Below are positions 33,893-48,626 of a stretch of DNA of 64,000 nt, piece by piece. Every line of letters begins with the position of its first letter. Within the stretch, counting starts at the first letter, position 1. The translations under genes and the position numbers were made by a program. The DNA comes from Ridgeia piscesae (taxonomy: Eukaryota > Annelida > Polychaeta > Sabellida > Siboglinidae), in the NCBI GenBank assembly GCA_025642075.2, contig JAODUO010000620.1:53501-117500 (forward strand), in the 5' to 3' direction. A model generated the notes under the pieces. The model ran no database searches, was not told the DNA's origin, and saw only the letters and a list, made by a program, of their open reading frames with translations.

Positions 33893-36864
33893 AGAGTCAA
33901 GCAACATTGCCGCTAACTGGTGATGATGACATGTGGGTTACCTACAGTATTACTAAATGACTTTTTACATAGCATTACAACATAAATAATTTGAAGAGGT
34001 GTTTCACACATTGACACACGTTACAAAGAATATCCATAAACAACTGACTAGTTGCAGAAAATACACGTAACACTCCAATAAATTTAAATATGTTAAAAAG
34101 ACAGGCGTTACTTTTACAAATAGTCGTAGATTAATTCATGGAAGTTTGACATTCATGTAGAAGGACACTATGTGCTGTTCTGTCTCGGATCTATTACTGC
34201 AGGTAACAGAATCCACTGATGAAAGGTATCGATTTTATTACTGACTTGCAAATTGCTCTACATTTATCTGCAGCTTTTGGCTTTTTGTGATTGTGGCCAC
34301 AAGCCAGTCACCTAGCACAGCCAATGCACTTACACCCACATGTGAATTAGCATTGATTAGTACCTACAATTGTAAATATTTTCTATTGACATTGATGTTT
34401 ATCCCATGTCTTAATTCAGCATTATTCAACCATCCCACAATATGGAACAATTCACACATTTTAGCAGTTGATAGGATACACAGTATTCACAGTCAAAGAT
34501 GTCTGGCATTTAATGGCAATGGTGGCTAAAATGTAAAAATAATAAAAACTGTTTTTACAAAAGTGTTATGAATGATGGCTGTGATATTCTAGTTACAATC
34601 TATGAACTACATTATACTATTTTACCAATTTGTTCAGCTTTTTAAAAGCTTTTAAAAATTCTATAATAGAATATGGAGGTCCATATTCTATCTGACACCA
34701 GTCTCTCGTAACAAGTAGCATGTTTCTGGATGGGAGGTTTCATCACAAAAACACCATCAATATGAAATGTTTATTCTTTGTTTGTACGTTTATTGTTTTG
34801 AATGGGACAAAAAACTAATGTACAACTTACTTTCATCGGTAACCTGAACTGTTGTTTACTGTTTCACTGATGTTGATTAGTTACAGATATAATCCATAAA
34901 AAATGTGTCACTAAGTCTATGACAACCTTTCACGTATTAACATGGTAAATACAATGTCATGATGGGTCAATAACAAGTTTGAGATTGCTTTAAATGTTAA
35001 GGTAAACTGTACATGCCTGTCAAATGTCAACCTTCACAATTTAAGAAGAACAATGTTTCTCAACACATCACAGGAAAATATGTTTTGGTAAAAAAATATC
35101 AAATTTCTATGTAATATATAATTACCTTAAATATTTTAGATCAACAAATTCAGGAATCCAGGGTATTTCAACTACGTAACAACCAGCATTATCATTCAAC
35201 CATTGAAAATTGTTGTATAACGATTTCTCGTCGTCAAATGCGCATTTACAAGATTTCTACCTGGACGAATGACAGAATTCGGCTAGTGCACACACCAGCC
35301 TAATGAGAGCTGCATGAGTAGCCTAATACGTCCAGGTGTTCTACTCAGTTCTGCCTGTCAATATGACCTCGCACGGTCAACGTATTGATTTGTCTTGTTT
35401 TCGCGGAGGTTTGGCCCAAGTTCTACTTCCCTTGTTCATATGCCTTGCATAAAAGATGCGTGCTCCCATTACACAAATGACACTATTAAACAAATATAAA
35501 CTGCAAAAATGCTGTTCTGAAGAAAACACTATTCTCAACTGTCTACTACCAATTTTAATTACCCCCAGGAAAATACTGAAAAACACAATACGTCTGCCTA
35601 CACTAAAAGTTGAGAGCTTTTAATTAGAAATATACATATTATCCTGAAATGCTAAGGACAGTATGTTTTTTAATCAGATATATTACTCAATAATAATGGT
35701 AACAAAATTCACTACTATCTTAAAATGTACTCATTATTAATCTATTATATATGTACTAGTATATCACATGGCTGAGTATCCTGATAAAATACAATATACT
35801 CCTAACTCACTGACATGTAGCTAATTAGTTTACGACCAAATTTAAGATTGGAAAATATAATCGGATTAGCGTTAAATAGCACCAGAGAGTTGACATGTCA
35901 TATGAAAGAGACTGACCCTAATTAGGTCGTACTGAATGCTTCACCTGGGGGGGTAGCCTCTACTTGGAAACACACTTCTTGATCAGGTGGTTATCAATCA
36001 TACCACTAACTGCATCGTTAATTATAATTAACGTGATTCCTTGTATTCTGTGGCACCTTCTGCCTCAGTGTGCTTAGCTGCATGCATCGTTATTCTATCA
36101 AGATTTCTGGCTCAAAACACCTCTTTATGCTCAAATCTGTAACATACATTTTGCCTTGATTATCTTATAATAGTATTTGTAATAATTTTTACACAGTTGA
36201 GCACTGACACCATGTCGAGGTTTGTTTTCAGTTTGTTATTCCAATTTGTGAAATGATTTTGCTGCTATTATTAGTACTGTTAGCGGTGTATTTTTCATTC
36301 ATCTTTTTTTTACTGGTTTTTACTCTAGGTTGAATTGTAAAAAATAAAAATGTCAAGGGGGTATGTGGTAGCACCACTAATTTGAGAACTATTCGCCTGA
36401 TAGACCCAAATGGTTCAAGTTCTTCTGCTGTTTCACAACTTGAGTAATTTCAATCACACCAATGAATATGTCATTCAGATACAGGCATTAGGTGTTGATT
36501 ACTTGTGTTGAGTACTTCTACGTGTGTGACAGCCTACCAGGGGAAGTAACAAATCCCCAACACACAACAGTCACACATGGGTGTTAATGTGCAACTTTCC
36601 AACTCCAGTGAAGTAGTTTTACTTAAACAGTGATTTCTCTAAACCATGGGTAACAATGTAAAACAAAAGATCCCATTCAAGGTCATCTACCTGACGTAAC
36701 ATAAATATCACATAACTTAACACATGACATAACACTGTTTTATTCTTCATTTATTCTTAAACTAAACTTTCACAATCACGGAACACCTAAATTTTTTAAT
36801 TTAAATTTTCTGACCTCAGAAAACCTAGTACAAAGATTTAAATTTGATGTCAGAATACCTAGTC

Positions 36865-36933
<69 letters not shown>

Positions 36934-39900
36934 TAATGAACTGATTCACTCAAATCATACGTCCCAAAACTCACAGTACATACAAATACCTCTCCGTGTG
37001 TGGATTTTTAGGGTGCTAAAAACATACGTCTCCAAAATTCCAAATACATACAGTTTTAAGGGTAGATTGAACATATAAAGAAGCACAATCAGTTACGCTT
37101 TCAACTACGCAGTACCAAGAGAAGACCAATAAAAAGGTTACAGTACCTATCAACAGACCCCATCAATCTGTTGGCAACTGGAGTCACGAGAGACCAATCC
37201 CTGTCTCACCACCGGATCACACTAACTGCCTACTTAGTCTCACTACCTGACCCCACAATCCACGCATCCTGGGCAAGATTCCAAGAACACCATACCTAGC
37301 CAATCTCCTCCCAGGAACAGGTGTAAGGTTTCAGGGAGCACGTTTCTCAGATCACGTGCACCACGTGCCGTTTTTATGAATGACTTGTGAATACTATTAA
37401 CACTGGCAGAGTCCAGCTGGACTATCAAAAGCTGTCAATCGCACAAACAGCACAATAAGAACTATGGTTATGGTATGGTTTACTTACATGCCGTGACTTC
37501 GACTTCAAGAAATCAGGAAGTGTACTCTTCCAAATGACACAAACATCATGATTACTGACCCAGAAAATAACTACCAAAAATATTTTATATAAAAAAAAAA
37601 GCAACCTACGTTGACAAATCATATTCATATTACATAAATATTACATTTAGTTTTATAAAATTTAACAACAAATCAGTGTTAACATTGGGATGGGTTACTA
37701 AGGCCAAAAGGCTTTCAAAAGTAGGCAACATAAAAAACATGATTTCGGAGTAATCCGTCGGTTTATCCCAACTGTGTGAACTACTGACCTGAGGCAGGGT
37801 TGTTTACCAGCGTTGACGTATTTATCGCAAACCGAGTGAAGGAATACAACGTCTTCTGAGTGGCTCACACTGCACAGAGACAGGTGGTCTGGGTACAGAC
37901 ACCATAGACACGCCCTGTTTACCCATGGCAGGGCAGCCAGGAAAAACTCCCATATACCAGACCACAGGAAAGGAAAGCAGAGGTTATAGTTAGATAATGC
38001 TGCCAGGCAAACAGGAAGTACTTAGTTATATTAAGCAGGGTCCCGGTGGCACTGGTGGCTTCCGTAAGATGAAGGCAGTGTATGAGCCTGAGGTAGTTGA
38101 GAACTTGAGACGTTGATCAGCAGTGTCTTACTCTACCTTTTACAAGTAATTAATAAAACTAATCGGATAATTTGTTAAGCATATCATGCCATATGTTTAA
38201 CAATAACAACATTAAACAAAATCTTTTATTGAAGCACATCCTAGCTGTCACCTCTTGATTACTTCAACATAAACGATCACACACATTATCTATAACTGCA
38301 CAGATAAATTATTATACTTGTAGATATTTTCTTACTCAACAGTGTGCATCATTAAAATTAATTTTGTTGACCATTATTAAACATAATTGTTTTATGAAGC
38401 AACCATACATACAGGTGACAAATTCTGATACATCCAAATGTTATACACACCTTTTTTAATTAACATGAACAATACAATACATTTACATTAAATTTGATTA
38501 AAGAAGAATAAAAGCTAACAACGACTGAAGAATATGTCATGTGATGTGATTTGTATCTAAAAATAGAACAAAGACATTACTTAGTTGCTCACATAGCATT
38601 TAGCTGACCTTATTACCTACTTGTGCAATGAACCGCTAAGACGAATCACCCCATAAACGGGGGGGGGGTTCAGGTTATGGGGACACTTAACTCACTGGTC
38701 AATGGCCCATTATTATAGCGTGATACCTACGCATGGACTTCAGTAAATTATAACCTGAATTTTTTATGGAACAGACCAACTATTTTTCAAAACAACCAGT
38801 AACAATATATGCATATAAAATAATAAATACTTTTATGTATACAGATCATGCTCACAGACATCTTCAGGTTTAGAGTGTGTTTGTTAAATATTTTAAATGC
38901 CATTGCTAACTGAATATTTTTGGTGGAAGTATATTTTGATTTTATATGTACAGAAATACAACCCACTGAAATGTTCTTGTATCTTTAGACACACTCAATG
39001 TGAGGCTTCAGAGTATGCCTAATCCTGGAGAAAATAACACATTAGCTCTCTGAACAAAACTGCAATTAAGCACCGAGGCAGTCTTTCTATTCCGCTGACC
39101 TCACAAGACTGACTCGACCGCGAACAGGTAAATGTGGCCTTGATTAACTCAAGACTTTGTACGTCGCATGTATTTATACTTCCAATACTCTGATGTAAGC
39201 CTGACGGACACAGCTTATTACCATACTGACCACCAAATGTGTACATAACACTGTATTCATAACTGGGTACATGTTTCACCAATATACCTGTCTATCTCCT
39301 GAAAATAAGGTGACGTTACACAACATGTTTGTTTTATGTACGTCATTAAATAAAAATAAAACAGTTTAATTAAAAATGATTAATTAACACAACAATGGTA
39401 AACAAAATAGTAATTGCTGTTATATTAGTTTATGAAAATGTGTAATTTAATTATAAAACCAACCTCCAGTAATTAGTTCTCTTCCAAATGTATGAAATAG
39501 CAAGACGGGCCTTGTGATATAACATACAGTGCAGTGTAACAAAGTCACTGGGAATAATGAATTATAGTCAAGAATTTCCATATAGCTTCTGCTACTTTTA
39601 CTTGTATTTTTGCTCAACTTCCAATAGATTTTAAGTCTCAGTCAATACAAGGAGGTTTTAGTAATGAAGATAGGCTGGTGTCAAACTGACATGTCTGGCT
39701 TCAAAGGAACCATCATAACCATTACATAACAATAAGACTTTGGTTGACATTGATACGCTCCCTGTCTGGCCTAGTCTGGGTACATCAAGGTGACCAGTGG
39801 CTATTTATATCCACCCCGTAGAGGGTTACTGCAAATGAAAACGTGTAGTCTCAGTGCCAACTCACCCTCACTCTGTTCCAAGTGCCAACTCACTCTGTTC

Positions 39901-40975
39901 CCACCAGCCTCCAGCCTCCAGCCAACAGCAGTGTCCACACGCCTCCACCCACGACTGACCCAGTGGACCGACTGGTTAGTATCCTCACTGACCTGAGAGT
40001 GTTACGCAGTTGACCGACTCCGCTCACACAAGCGGCTGACCCACTAGTGGGTTTATAGCTCAGGTCATACCCCACTGACCCAAAGCGACATGTGACTCAT
40101 CTTGCAGCGAGTGGCATTGTCCAGTTATCTGGGTCTTGTGACGGGAGGGGAGGCCAGACAGCCTGCTTGGACACATGTACAACTTAACTGACAACATACA
40201 TCACATAGTCAACATATGGCCAGCTATCTTATTGGACCCTAATGGTAGACTAAGCTGTCATGTGACCTAACTTCACTTAGGACGGGCAGGACAGTCACTG
40301 TGTTGGGGGCAGCTTCTGCCAGAGACACACAAGAAGGCTTCCATTCGTCAGTTACCTCCATTCATCTAGGATAGCTCTAAAAATAGCCACCTGTAATCGC
40401 GGAAACCAAAGTACTGCATGTGTAAGGGAGAGCTTACCTCATGGCAGCCAGGGGCACCCTTACAGGCACAAGGGAGTTTCCACACATTAACGCAACCAAT
40501 AAAAGAACTCTGACCAACACTACATCACACCTATAAATAAATGGTTAATAACCATTGCATGGATTACCCCCTAGTTATATACACAAAACCAGAATGTAAA
40601 ACCATACGTATAACCACACATAAAACCACTACAAAGCTAGACTATGTTTCTTGAAACAATTGCAGAAAACGTGTGTAATACTGTAAGTTATCAATTAATG
40701 TCATCTAACAGTCAATGGGAAACCTAACATCCACAAAAACACTGAACCAATAGATTTCTAAAAATAAAAGCATTAATTTAAGATTCACATGCATGAATTC
40801 CTGAAAGTTGGCACATGCATGTAAACACTTAACCAATGCAATAATGAATCCATGAACGCACCGTTTGGAGTACAGCTTGAAGCATAAGCTAATTAATAGT
40901 AATTATATGTATTCACCAGTACAACAGTGAATCACCAAGTTTGTTTTGTTGACTTTGCAGTAGACTTCTCAGCAT
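33893..40975. other. Gene-free stretch
   Basis: AT-rich sequence with no coding exon I can support on either strand. Contains an (AT)n tract at 36867-36936. If the kelch transcript starts near 48 kb this is its first intron. Confidence 0.5.
36867..36936. repeat. (AT)n microsatellite
   Basis: About 34 uninterrupted TA dinucleotides. Confidence 0.95.
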
Positions 40976-41293
40976 AGCTTTATGCAGAGACCCGTCCGCC
41001 CGTCATTTGGACGGGTAAAAACCGTTGTGGACGGGTAGAAATATGGTGGACGGGTAAAAAATGAAGAAAAAAGGTCTTCCAAAACCATAGATATTGTCAG
41101 CTTAGAATTGATTGAGTGTGAATGGTGTCACATGTGTGTTTATAGTCCACTCAGGTCATCACGCACATTTTAACCCATTTTATCCGGAATACGATTCTAG
41201 TCATAGTTAATGTTTGTAAACTGGCTTAACAGTTAACACCCATGTGTCCACCAAAACGTGTGACTGGCAATAATTTGGTCCTGCATAAAGCCC
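40976..41293 (-). mobile_element. TIR family A, copy 4
   Basis: Reverse orientation, AGCTTTATGCAGAGACCC to GGTCCTGCATAAAGCCC. Carries about 30 bp of extra sequence in the middle relative to the others. Confidence 0.75.
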
Positions 41294-41806
41294 TGTACAT
41301 GGTTTTTCCATCTCCATGTACAGTGGGTATGCTCTTTAAGTTCCCCAGGCATAGACACCAGACAGAAGGGACCAATTGTCTCTCTGCCGAAAGACACAGG
41401 CAATGTGAGGTAAACAAGCTTGCCCAAGTGTTTAGGATGGTCACCTCTCTAAACACTTATCACTTCTCTCCAGTTACATCACATACATTACGTCAGTTAA
41501 TCTAAACTAAGTGTCTTCAATTAATGACAGTGTATGATCTATTCTGAACAACTATAAAACATGTACATTAGAAGATTGATAGGATCCAGCATTTACACAT
41601 GGGATAAAAAAATGTAATGTTCCTTTAAGCTGATAAAGCAATCCTTTTAATTTTATAACACAAATATACGGAACCCATACAACAGCACGCAAAAATAGTA
41701 GTTAACCACAAAGTAAGCCATCAACAAGTGTGAAAAAGCAGACAATATCCCACTAAAATACCTTGCAATCACTAGTTAACATACAAACAGGTCAATGATA
41801 ACTTAC

Positions 41807-41858
41807 CAGAGGCAGAAGTAAAACCCGTACAAAGAGTGAGTGTCCTCGCGTCCTCACA
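41807..41858 (-). other. Candidate 5' UTR exon
   Basis: A 52-bp segment bounded on the - strand by acceptor AAGAGCTGTAG and a full-consensus donor GTAAGT. It has no useful open frame. It could be a 5' UTR exon of the kelch gene; splice signals alone are weak evidence. Confidence 0.22.
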
Positions 41859-44151
41859 CTACAGCTCTTGTCACTTACACAACCTCAATGAACACAGGGT
41901 GACAACTTTACTACAGGTGGGCCTCTCTCTGTAGAGTCATGATTGGGCAGGTTGCCAACCAAGTTCACTTGAATGAGTGCGTAATTATACATAACCACCC
42001 CCACAAAGCCAAGTGTTGATACAAGATCTAAGGAGCCATAATCGACCAGCTGTATCGATCGCATGCAGCATCGATTGCATGCGGCATCGATTCGCACAAG
42101 TACTGTAATTATACCAATCATTGAATTACGAACAATAATGGATTCGTTAGTGCAATGTTCACAAAGTTTTAGGCTCAAAGGCACTGAAATAAGACCATAT
42201 TGATAATTGAAGACAGGGTTTCATGAATCACAAGAACATTGCGATTCTACGAACTATGCTGCATATTCATGCATCCGGTAGCTCATCTAACTATATCTGA
42301 TCATGATTCATATTTCATGTATATCAATCACGTTATACATATGACAGCTACTTCAAACGGTTACTTGTCTGGCTATCATTACTCATGATCAGGAAACTCA
42401 GCACTATTCCAATTCAGCGACTCAATCACAATCCATCAGGATGTCTCCTTTCAGCATTTCTTCTAAACATATTGATGCCTTTATGATATTACACTGCCAC
42501 CTTAACTGTTTTAACAAGTATGTGACAACATACACAATTTGAATATACAACTCTAGCAGCATGTTCAAACAGCCAACAAAACATCCAGTTTTAAAACAAA
42601 ATGTACTGTTGTTAACCATAGTACCCTTTGATGTTCACCAAATTCACATTTTCCCATGTTCAACTCTTCAGACTTCCTGTTACAAACTACTAAGTTGGCT
42701 AACTGTAGGTAGAACTGTAGAAGAGCAGAAGTAATGTAAGTGCATCGCCTCCACGGCATGCAGGTCCACTTGTCTGTTTCTTTTTCATTTGGTTTCTTTG
42801 GCCAATGGCCACTGATCTCTGATGTGCCAGCTAGCAGTGCATTTCAGAGAACATAAAGAAATGTTGTTTAATCATTCACTTTTATGAGAGCACTGTCTAA
42901 GTCTGCATGCCGCAAACCTTTCAGGTGAGGCCAATTTTTTTCTGGTTATCTCCTGCGACCCCAAGCATATAATTAGATCATACATACCTTTTTATAGGTA
43001 CAGAGCAAACTCTAATTAAAAAAGTATGTAAACACGTCTAAACGAAATACTGCCTGAAAGATTAGAGGTACTGACGGTCGGGAAACAATTGTTATCATCG
43101 CTACTAGTAATTCTGATAATTTGACTGATATATAGCTTAATTTAGATGCTGCTGAAACATTCCAATACCTTCTGCCATTTATCAAATCTAAAAATATTTT
43201 CTTCCATGGAGAAAACTTACAAAAAGGTCTCTTACAAGAACTGTTCCATGGGTCAATCAATGTTATAATATGATTTTTGTTTGCTTAAAATTGACAAGTG
43301 TTCGGTCTCAAAGGCCTGCGGGAAACTATCAGCAAGCCAAATGTTTGCGGAACGTTGATCTAAGTGGTCAGCCATTCACCAAAGGCTCCAACATGGTCTA
43401 TTTACCAGGAAACTACCATTAAAATAAAGGTCTGCTGAATACATTTGCCAGGTAACTAGTTAGAGAAAAAACCTAAGTGTCAGGCTTTTATGAATATTAG
43501 ATTAATTTAATTATGTTAATTATGTTCTGTTATGTTGTGATCATGTTTATTATGTTTATCAATACCAAAGCAATGAAGACACTGTCACATTGGCAGAAAC
43601 ACGGTGCTAAATTCTTTCACTATTTCTGAACTAGGCCCTATACTACAGAGTACATATCCTATCCTAGGTCCCACCATCTTTGGCATGTACTGGGTCGTAA
43701 ATGGGGCCAATGTGAGAGACAAGCACCAGTCACGTATTCATTCAGCAGTAGACAGCGCACCAGTGCCCATCTGCCAGCAACAGCTGAGGTATGTCTGACC
43801 CACCACGCCTAATACTACCATGTTACTACTGGGCAGAGCCAGAACTTGTTGGTTCATTGACATTTCTAAAGTGTCTGGGCTACTCCTAGGCAATGTCTTG
43901 GAACTAGGCTTCTCAAAATTGTATTTGTAGTGTCAATAGACAGTTCTACACAATTATCAGTTTCACAGAATGTAGTTAAAATAATAATATTCAACTTCAA
44001 GCTGTATTGATTAGAATTGTGTTTTAAATATATATATGTCATGTACTATTTTGTGAACAAGGCATTGTTGGCAATATGGTAAAATAAATGTCTGAGTGTC
44101 ACGTAAAATAATTATTATAAAATTTGTTAAGAATAAGAACTGCACTTTGGA

Positions 44152-44331
44152 TACTTGCAGTCACTTGCAGGCACAAGCAGACAACTTGCAGGCACAAGCA
44201 GACACCACAAGCAGACACTTGCAGGTCACAAGCAGACACTTGCAGGCAAAATGCAGACACTTGCAGGCACAAGCAGACACTTGTAGTCACAAGCAGACAC
44301 TTGCAGACACTTGCAGGCACAAGCAGACACA
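44152..44331. repeat. About 20-bp tandem repeat
   Basis: Irregular copies of ACTTGCAGGCACAAGCAGAC with internal deletions; both strands give meaningless Cys- or Thr-rich frames. Confidence 0.88.
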
Positions 44332-47300
44332 CAGTGTACTGTAGGAGACACTGTAATGCCTTGCCATCTCTTCCTTGTTATCTCTAATGACACCTGTTCT
44401 AAGAAAGTGATGAGACAATGTCATAATCTTTATTACTGTTCTTATGTTTCACAATGACTCGAGGCACCATTCAGTTAGCGGCTCAATTAGCGTTCCTAGC
44501 CATCAAAAACAGACTAGACTGCAAGTTGGTTTCATCAGTGAACAAACATTACACAGATTATACGATGCCTGCATGACTCCGCATTCTTCTTTCTCACTAT
44601 TTAGTCGTATATGTAGGTCTGTAAGCCTGGCTTTGGTACTGGAACTCTAGTCACTTTGTTTACCCACTATGTATTACAAAGTTACAAACTAAACCCCCAC
44701 TTCTACACCCCTATCTAGTCATCTTCACCTTCATTTATATAGCTCCATCTATCATGGTCTACCCCCTTTCCCAGTCTTATCAAATTACCTGGTGTATGCC
44801 GTGTATCCCATCAAAATCATCCCATATACACAAATACGCTAACCATTGTATCTTTGCAAATCATTCCTTGTACAACATTCCATAGTCCACACACATTTAA
44901 CAAAACTATAGACAATAAAATATGCTCATCAGTTTTATTGTGAATAATGGAGAAACTGCTATACACAGCCAGTAGTAAAAGTAAATTATCAATTTTACTT
45001 ATAGTGCAATATAAAGTTCTTACAACTGCTGAAGGTATACTAAATATTGGTTTATCACATATTCATGGTTTAAAATTATGTAATGAGGAACACATATGAA
45101 TTACATAGTAATGCCAACTCATTCAGGTCACAATCAGGAGCCAGTTAATTTCAATAGTGTTTTTTTTATGCTCAGCGACATGTCATTCCAGACAAATCAT
45201 TGCCACTCTGTCACGGCCCATTGGATGACTTGCAAAAACACCATGGCCAAATGGATTGTCAATGGCAGATTGTAGTATGATGACTAATATTCACAGTCTG
45301 TGGTCACTAAGTCTAGAGGTCTGTTTGCCATGCCAAATACCTATGTACTGAAAACAGGTCTGTCCTAAATAACGGAACACAGATTTCGATATAAATTACA
45401 TGTTTTTAGAATATTAAGTTTTTATTAACTAGTAATTATTATGACACAGTAAACACCCTACCCACTATAGTCCATACTTATAAAATGAAAAATGACCTGA
45501 CTGCTGGCCAAATTTAATATTTGATGGGTTATACATAAGGCAATCGTTGTAAATTCTTACAAACACACTGTTTTTACTTTCAAACTATCACTTTCAGCCA
45601 TTTGAATGTAGCCAGCATCAGCAAATTTCATTCATGGAAACGTTGAGTACCTGGGTAATCAATAGTGAATAATTCACAATACCTTCTGTTCAATGTGGGA
45701 TAATGTTCTGTTCTATTGATTCCAACTATTTAATGTAAGTGGTACAAATTTAAATCAAGGGGTCATTGTTTTGGAGTTTCAGCCGATAACGGGTGAGTTT
45801 GTGAGCACGTCTGTGTGTACATGTGGGCATGTGTGTAATTAGTACTAATTAATTACTGTGCATGCTTCACTCAGAGTTAAAAAGCACTGATACAATGTGA
45901 TAAGCATATAACAAAATGTTTTATTTTGCACTTTTCCAGTGTTGTGAATTACACTTGTAACCAATAATATTTATAAGTTGCTGGTGATTTCTGCCAGTCT
46001 AGACTGTTTATGCTGTTACTAGTTTTGGCTGTTGATCTACAGTCGTTCACAGTAGGTCAATTTGTCATATCTTATCGTGAACACTTTGTGAGAAAATCTT
46101 GGTAATCATGTTGGTTGTTTTGGACACCGAAATCAAGTTCTGTTCTCAGGTTACAGGAATATCTGTTACTGGTATAAAGTTTTTCTATAAATAATGGTGT
46201 GGCCTTAAAATGTGGAGCCAACATTTCTTTCTCTTGAACATAATCACATGAATAATAAAATTTATGTCATTCATTCAGCCTTTTTTCATCACTGTATCGG
46301 ACATGTGTTGTTGCTTGCATAAATGTTGTTACATTTCCAGATTTACATATAATGAATTCATGTCAATTATGAGCATCATTAATTATTTAACTTAACATTT
46401 TCTTTGTTGAGACACGAACATTCTACTACTATTAAATAACGATGCATGGACATGCTCACCTACCCCTAATGCAAGGGAGCATTTTTTTTCTTAGGCGTCT
46501 TAACTGACATCCTCCAGTTAAATGACTGACAAAAAAATCAAAAAAAAGTTTCCAAACACATTAACTAGTGCAAGTTTTCGATTTACTGCAACTAATCAAT
46601 GTTGACAAAACGTGTACGATCACAAAGTGCCGCGGATGCAACATTTTGTCGCCCATTTTTGCTAAATCACTGCTGTTCACTCCAAACTGTTTATTATAAC
46701 ATAACAGATATTGATGTATTATTTTTAGTATAACATTTCCACAATACAAGTTTTGACATCTAGCTTGCATACATGTCACACTTTCGGCACATTGTTTGCA
46801 AGCGCACTGCTTTCCGGTCGGTGCTAACAGACAGCAGACAAGTTCGGCCTAACAGCAGGCATCTAACATATCCACATGGAATAAAAAGTTTAAGAATTAT
46901 TACTGGTCTTCGTACCCGGCAGATTCCACTGTTTGTGTTTGCTGGATAGTGTCACAGGATACATTTCTGAACAATTAAAAATAGATTTGTATATTTTAAT
47001 ACAAGACCACTTTTTGCAAGGGGGGTGCTCAATCTGTGTGCGCTGAGTACTATATTTACGTGCCTGAAGGATGCGTTGAAGCAATTTGGATGGGACAATG
47101 TCAATGTAACAACTATTGCGCCTATGTTATGGCGCTGCCTAGACTGAACCCTGAAAATATAATCATTATTGTCACAAACCTCCCCTTTTCATCTTTGTGA
47201 AATTGTCAATTTAATATTCCGGATTTGAAATTTGTAAATTTTTACCTTAGGGTTATTAAAACATTTTCAATCAATCAGAATTTGTTAAAGCTGATTTATG

Positions 47301-48114
47301 TAATAACGCCATGACACAATATCGGTGTTACAGTAATCACTAAGCTGCGCATGTGGAGTTGTCGTAAACTTTTTTGTGAATTTTATTTGTTACAGGAATT
47401 TTAAATATTTTGTTTTGAAACCTAATGTTTGTATATATTACTGTATATAAGATATATATGAGAAGTTTGGCAGCTCTATGAGGTCATTTTCACGGTTAGG
47501 TCAGAAAGTAAAAGATCGCCTACCGACTGACTAGTGAACACGTTCGACTGGCATGCACTTTCTTGAGTTGACACTATATTATGGGCATTCGTATATCATG
47601 CCCTTTTATGTCTGACACATTAGCTATTCCCTAAATTGAAAGCGAAAGAAAAGTACAGCGAATATCAGGGATATCCTATATCAGTCGATACACAAGAGGG
47701 GTGATGAGTCAAGCGAAGGCTAAGCCTCCTCTGTTACACTGAGTCTGTTAGTCTAATTTTATTCACGTCAGTCTTCAGTAGACTTCGACGTCACGATAGT
47801 TTACTTGTGCCATACAAGTCAACCAATTCACAGCACATTGTATTCATATTTTCTGTGAATTAACACCTAAACTAAAATGCGGTTTTCATCTTTAGTAACG
47901 TGAGAAAACAATACGAAATTATTTTGATGGCGGAATCAATTTCGCACCACACCGCCCCGGCGAGAAGCGGCATGGTTGACATCATGAAAGATAACGAAGC
48001 CTAGAGCGATTTAAGCTTACTTTTAGCAGTTATTTGACGTCATGTTGTAGGCTTAGTACAAATACAACCATCAAGCTACGTATAAAGCTATGACTAGAAA
48101 TGAATTATTCATAC

Positions 48115-48195
48115 CTTGTCTGCGTTTGAAAACACTGTCACTTCTTAGCCGCATGACTTCTCCACGTACGAGCAAACACATCGCCGTGCAACATT
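48115..48195 (-). promoter_or_regulatory. Candidate first (non-coding) exon and promoter of the kelch gene
   Basis: On the - strand a CpG-containing stretch ends in GCAGACAAG followed by donor GTATGA (48114). A perfect CRE palindrome lies just upstream at 48205-48212, a usual place for a TATA-less promoter. The kelch gene needs an upstream exon because an acceptor directly precedes its ATG. The link over 15 kb is inference. Confidence 0.3.
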
Positions 48196-48204
48196 ACTAA
48201 TATG

Positions 48205-48212
48205 TGACGTCA
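48205..48212. promoter_or_regulatory. CRE palindrome TGACGTCA
   Basis: Exact eight-base CREB/ATF consensus in the only CpG-bearing, repeat-free part of the 45-48.5 kb region. One exact 8-mer is expected by chance about once in 65 kb, so the position, not the match, gives it weight. Confidence 0.4.
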
Positions 48213-48555
48213 CCATTAGGTCAAGGACTCGAATTTTCCGGGACCTTTCGTTGTCTAAGCTGACGATCGCAACCTGCTGTGAAACGTTTCTGATAAAGAT
48301 AAGACTTGCAACTATTTATGCAGGTGTGATAATGTGTAAATCTTTCGCTAGTGTGTAGATTATAGCAAACCACAGATAACAACTTGTCTTAAATAACTGA
48401 GCAGCCGATAGCTATGACCATGTCATGCCAGGGACCATGGTGCGTCGATCATTCAATCAAGAGATACATTCGACGTGATTCGCGGCGATTCGCAAAACAC
48501 AATGTATAAAACGCGCGACGAGCTCGCATAATATAGCCCTACTTAGGCTATGATT

Positions 48556-48557
<2 letters not shown>

Positions 48558-48622
<65 letters not shown>
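48558..48622. repeat. (AT)n microsatellite
   Basis: About 32 TA units shortly upstream of the + LINE fragment. Confidence 0.95.

Positions 48623-48626
<4 letters not shown>

Larger units (their letters stand above)
41294..48114. other. Gene-free stretch
   Basis: No gene supported. Holds the candidate UTR exon at 41.8 kb, a CATCGATTGCATGC-type short repeat at 42055-42090 and a 20-bp tandem repeat at 44152-44331. Confidence 0.5.

Noticed and set aside
33109..33960. 283-codon + strand open frame with 19-residue repeats
   Set aside because: The 57-bp period is divisible by three, so the frame stays open without selection; no domain, and it overlaps the upstream region of a - strand gene.
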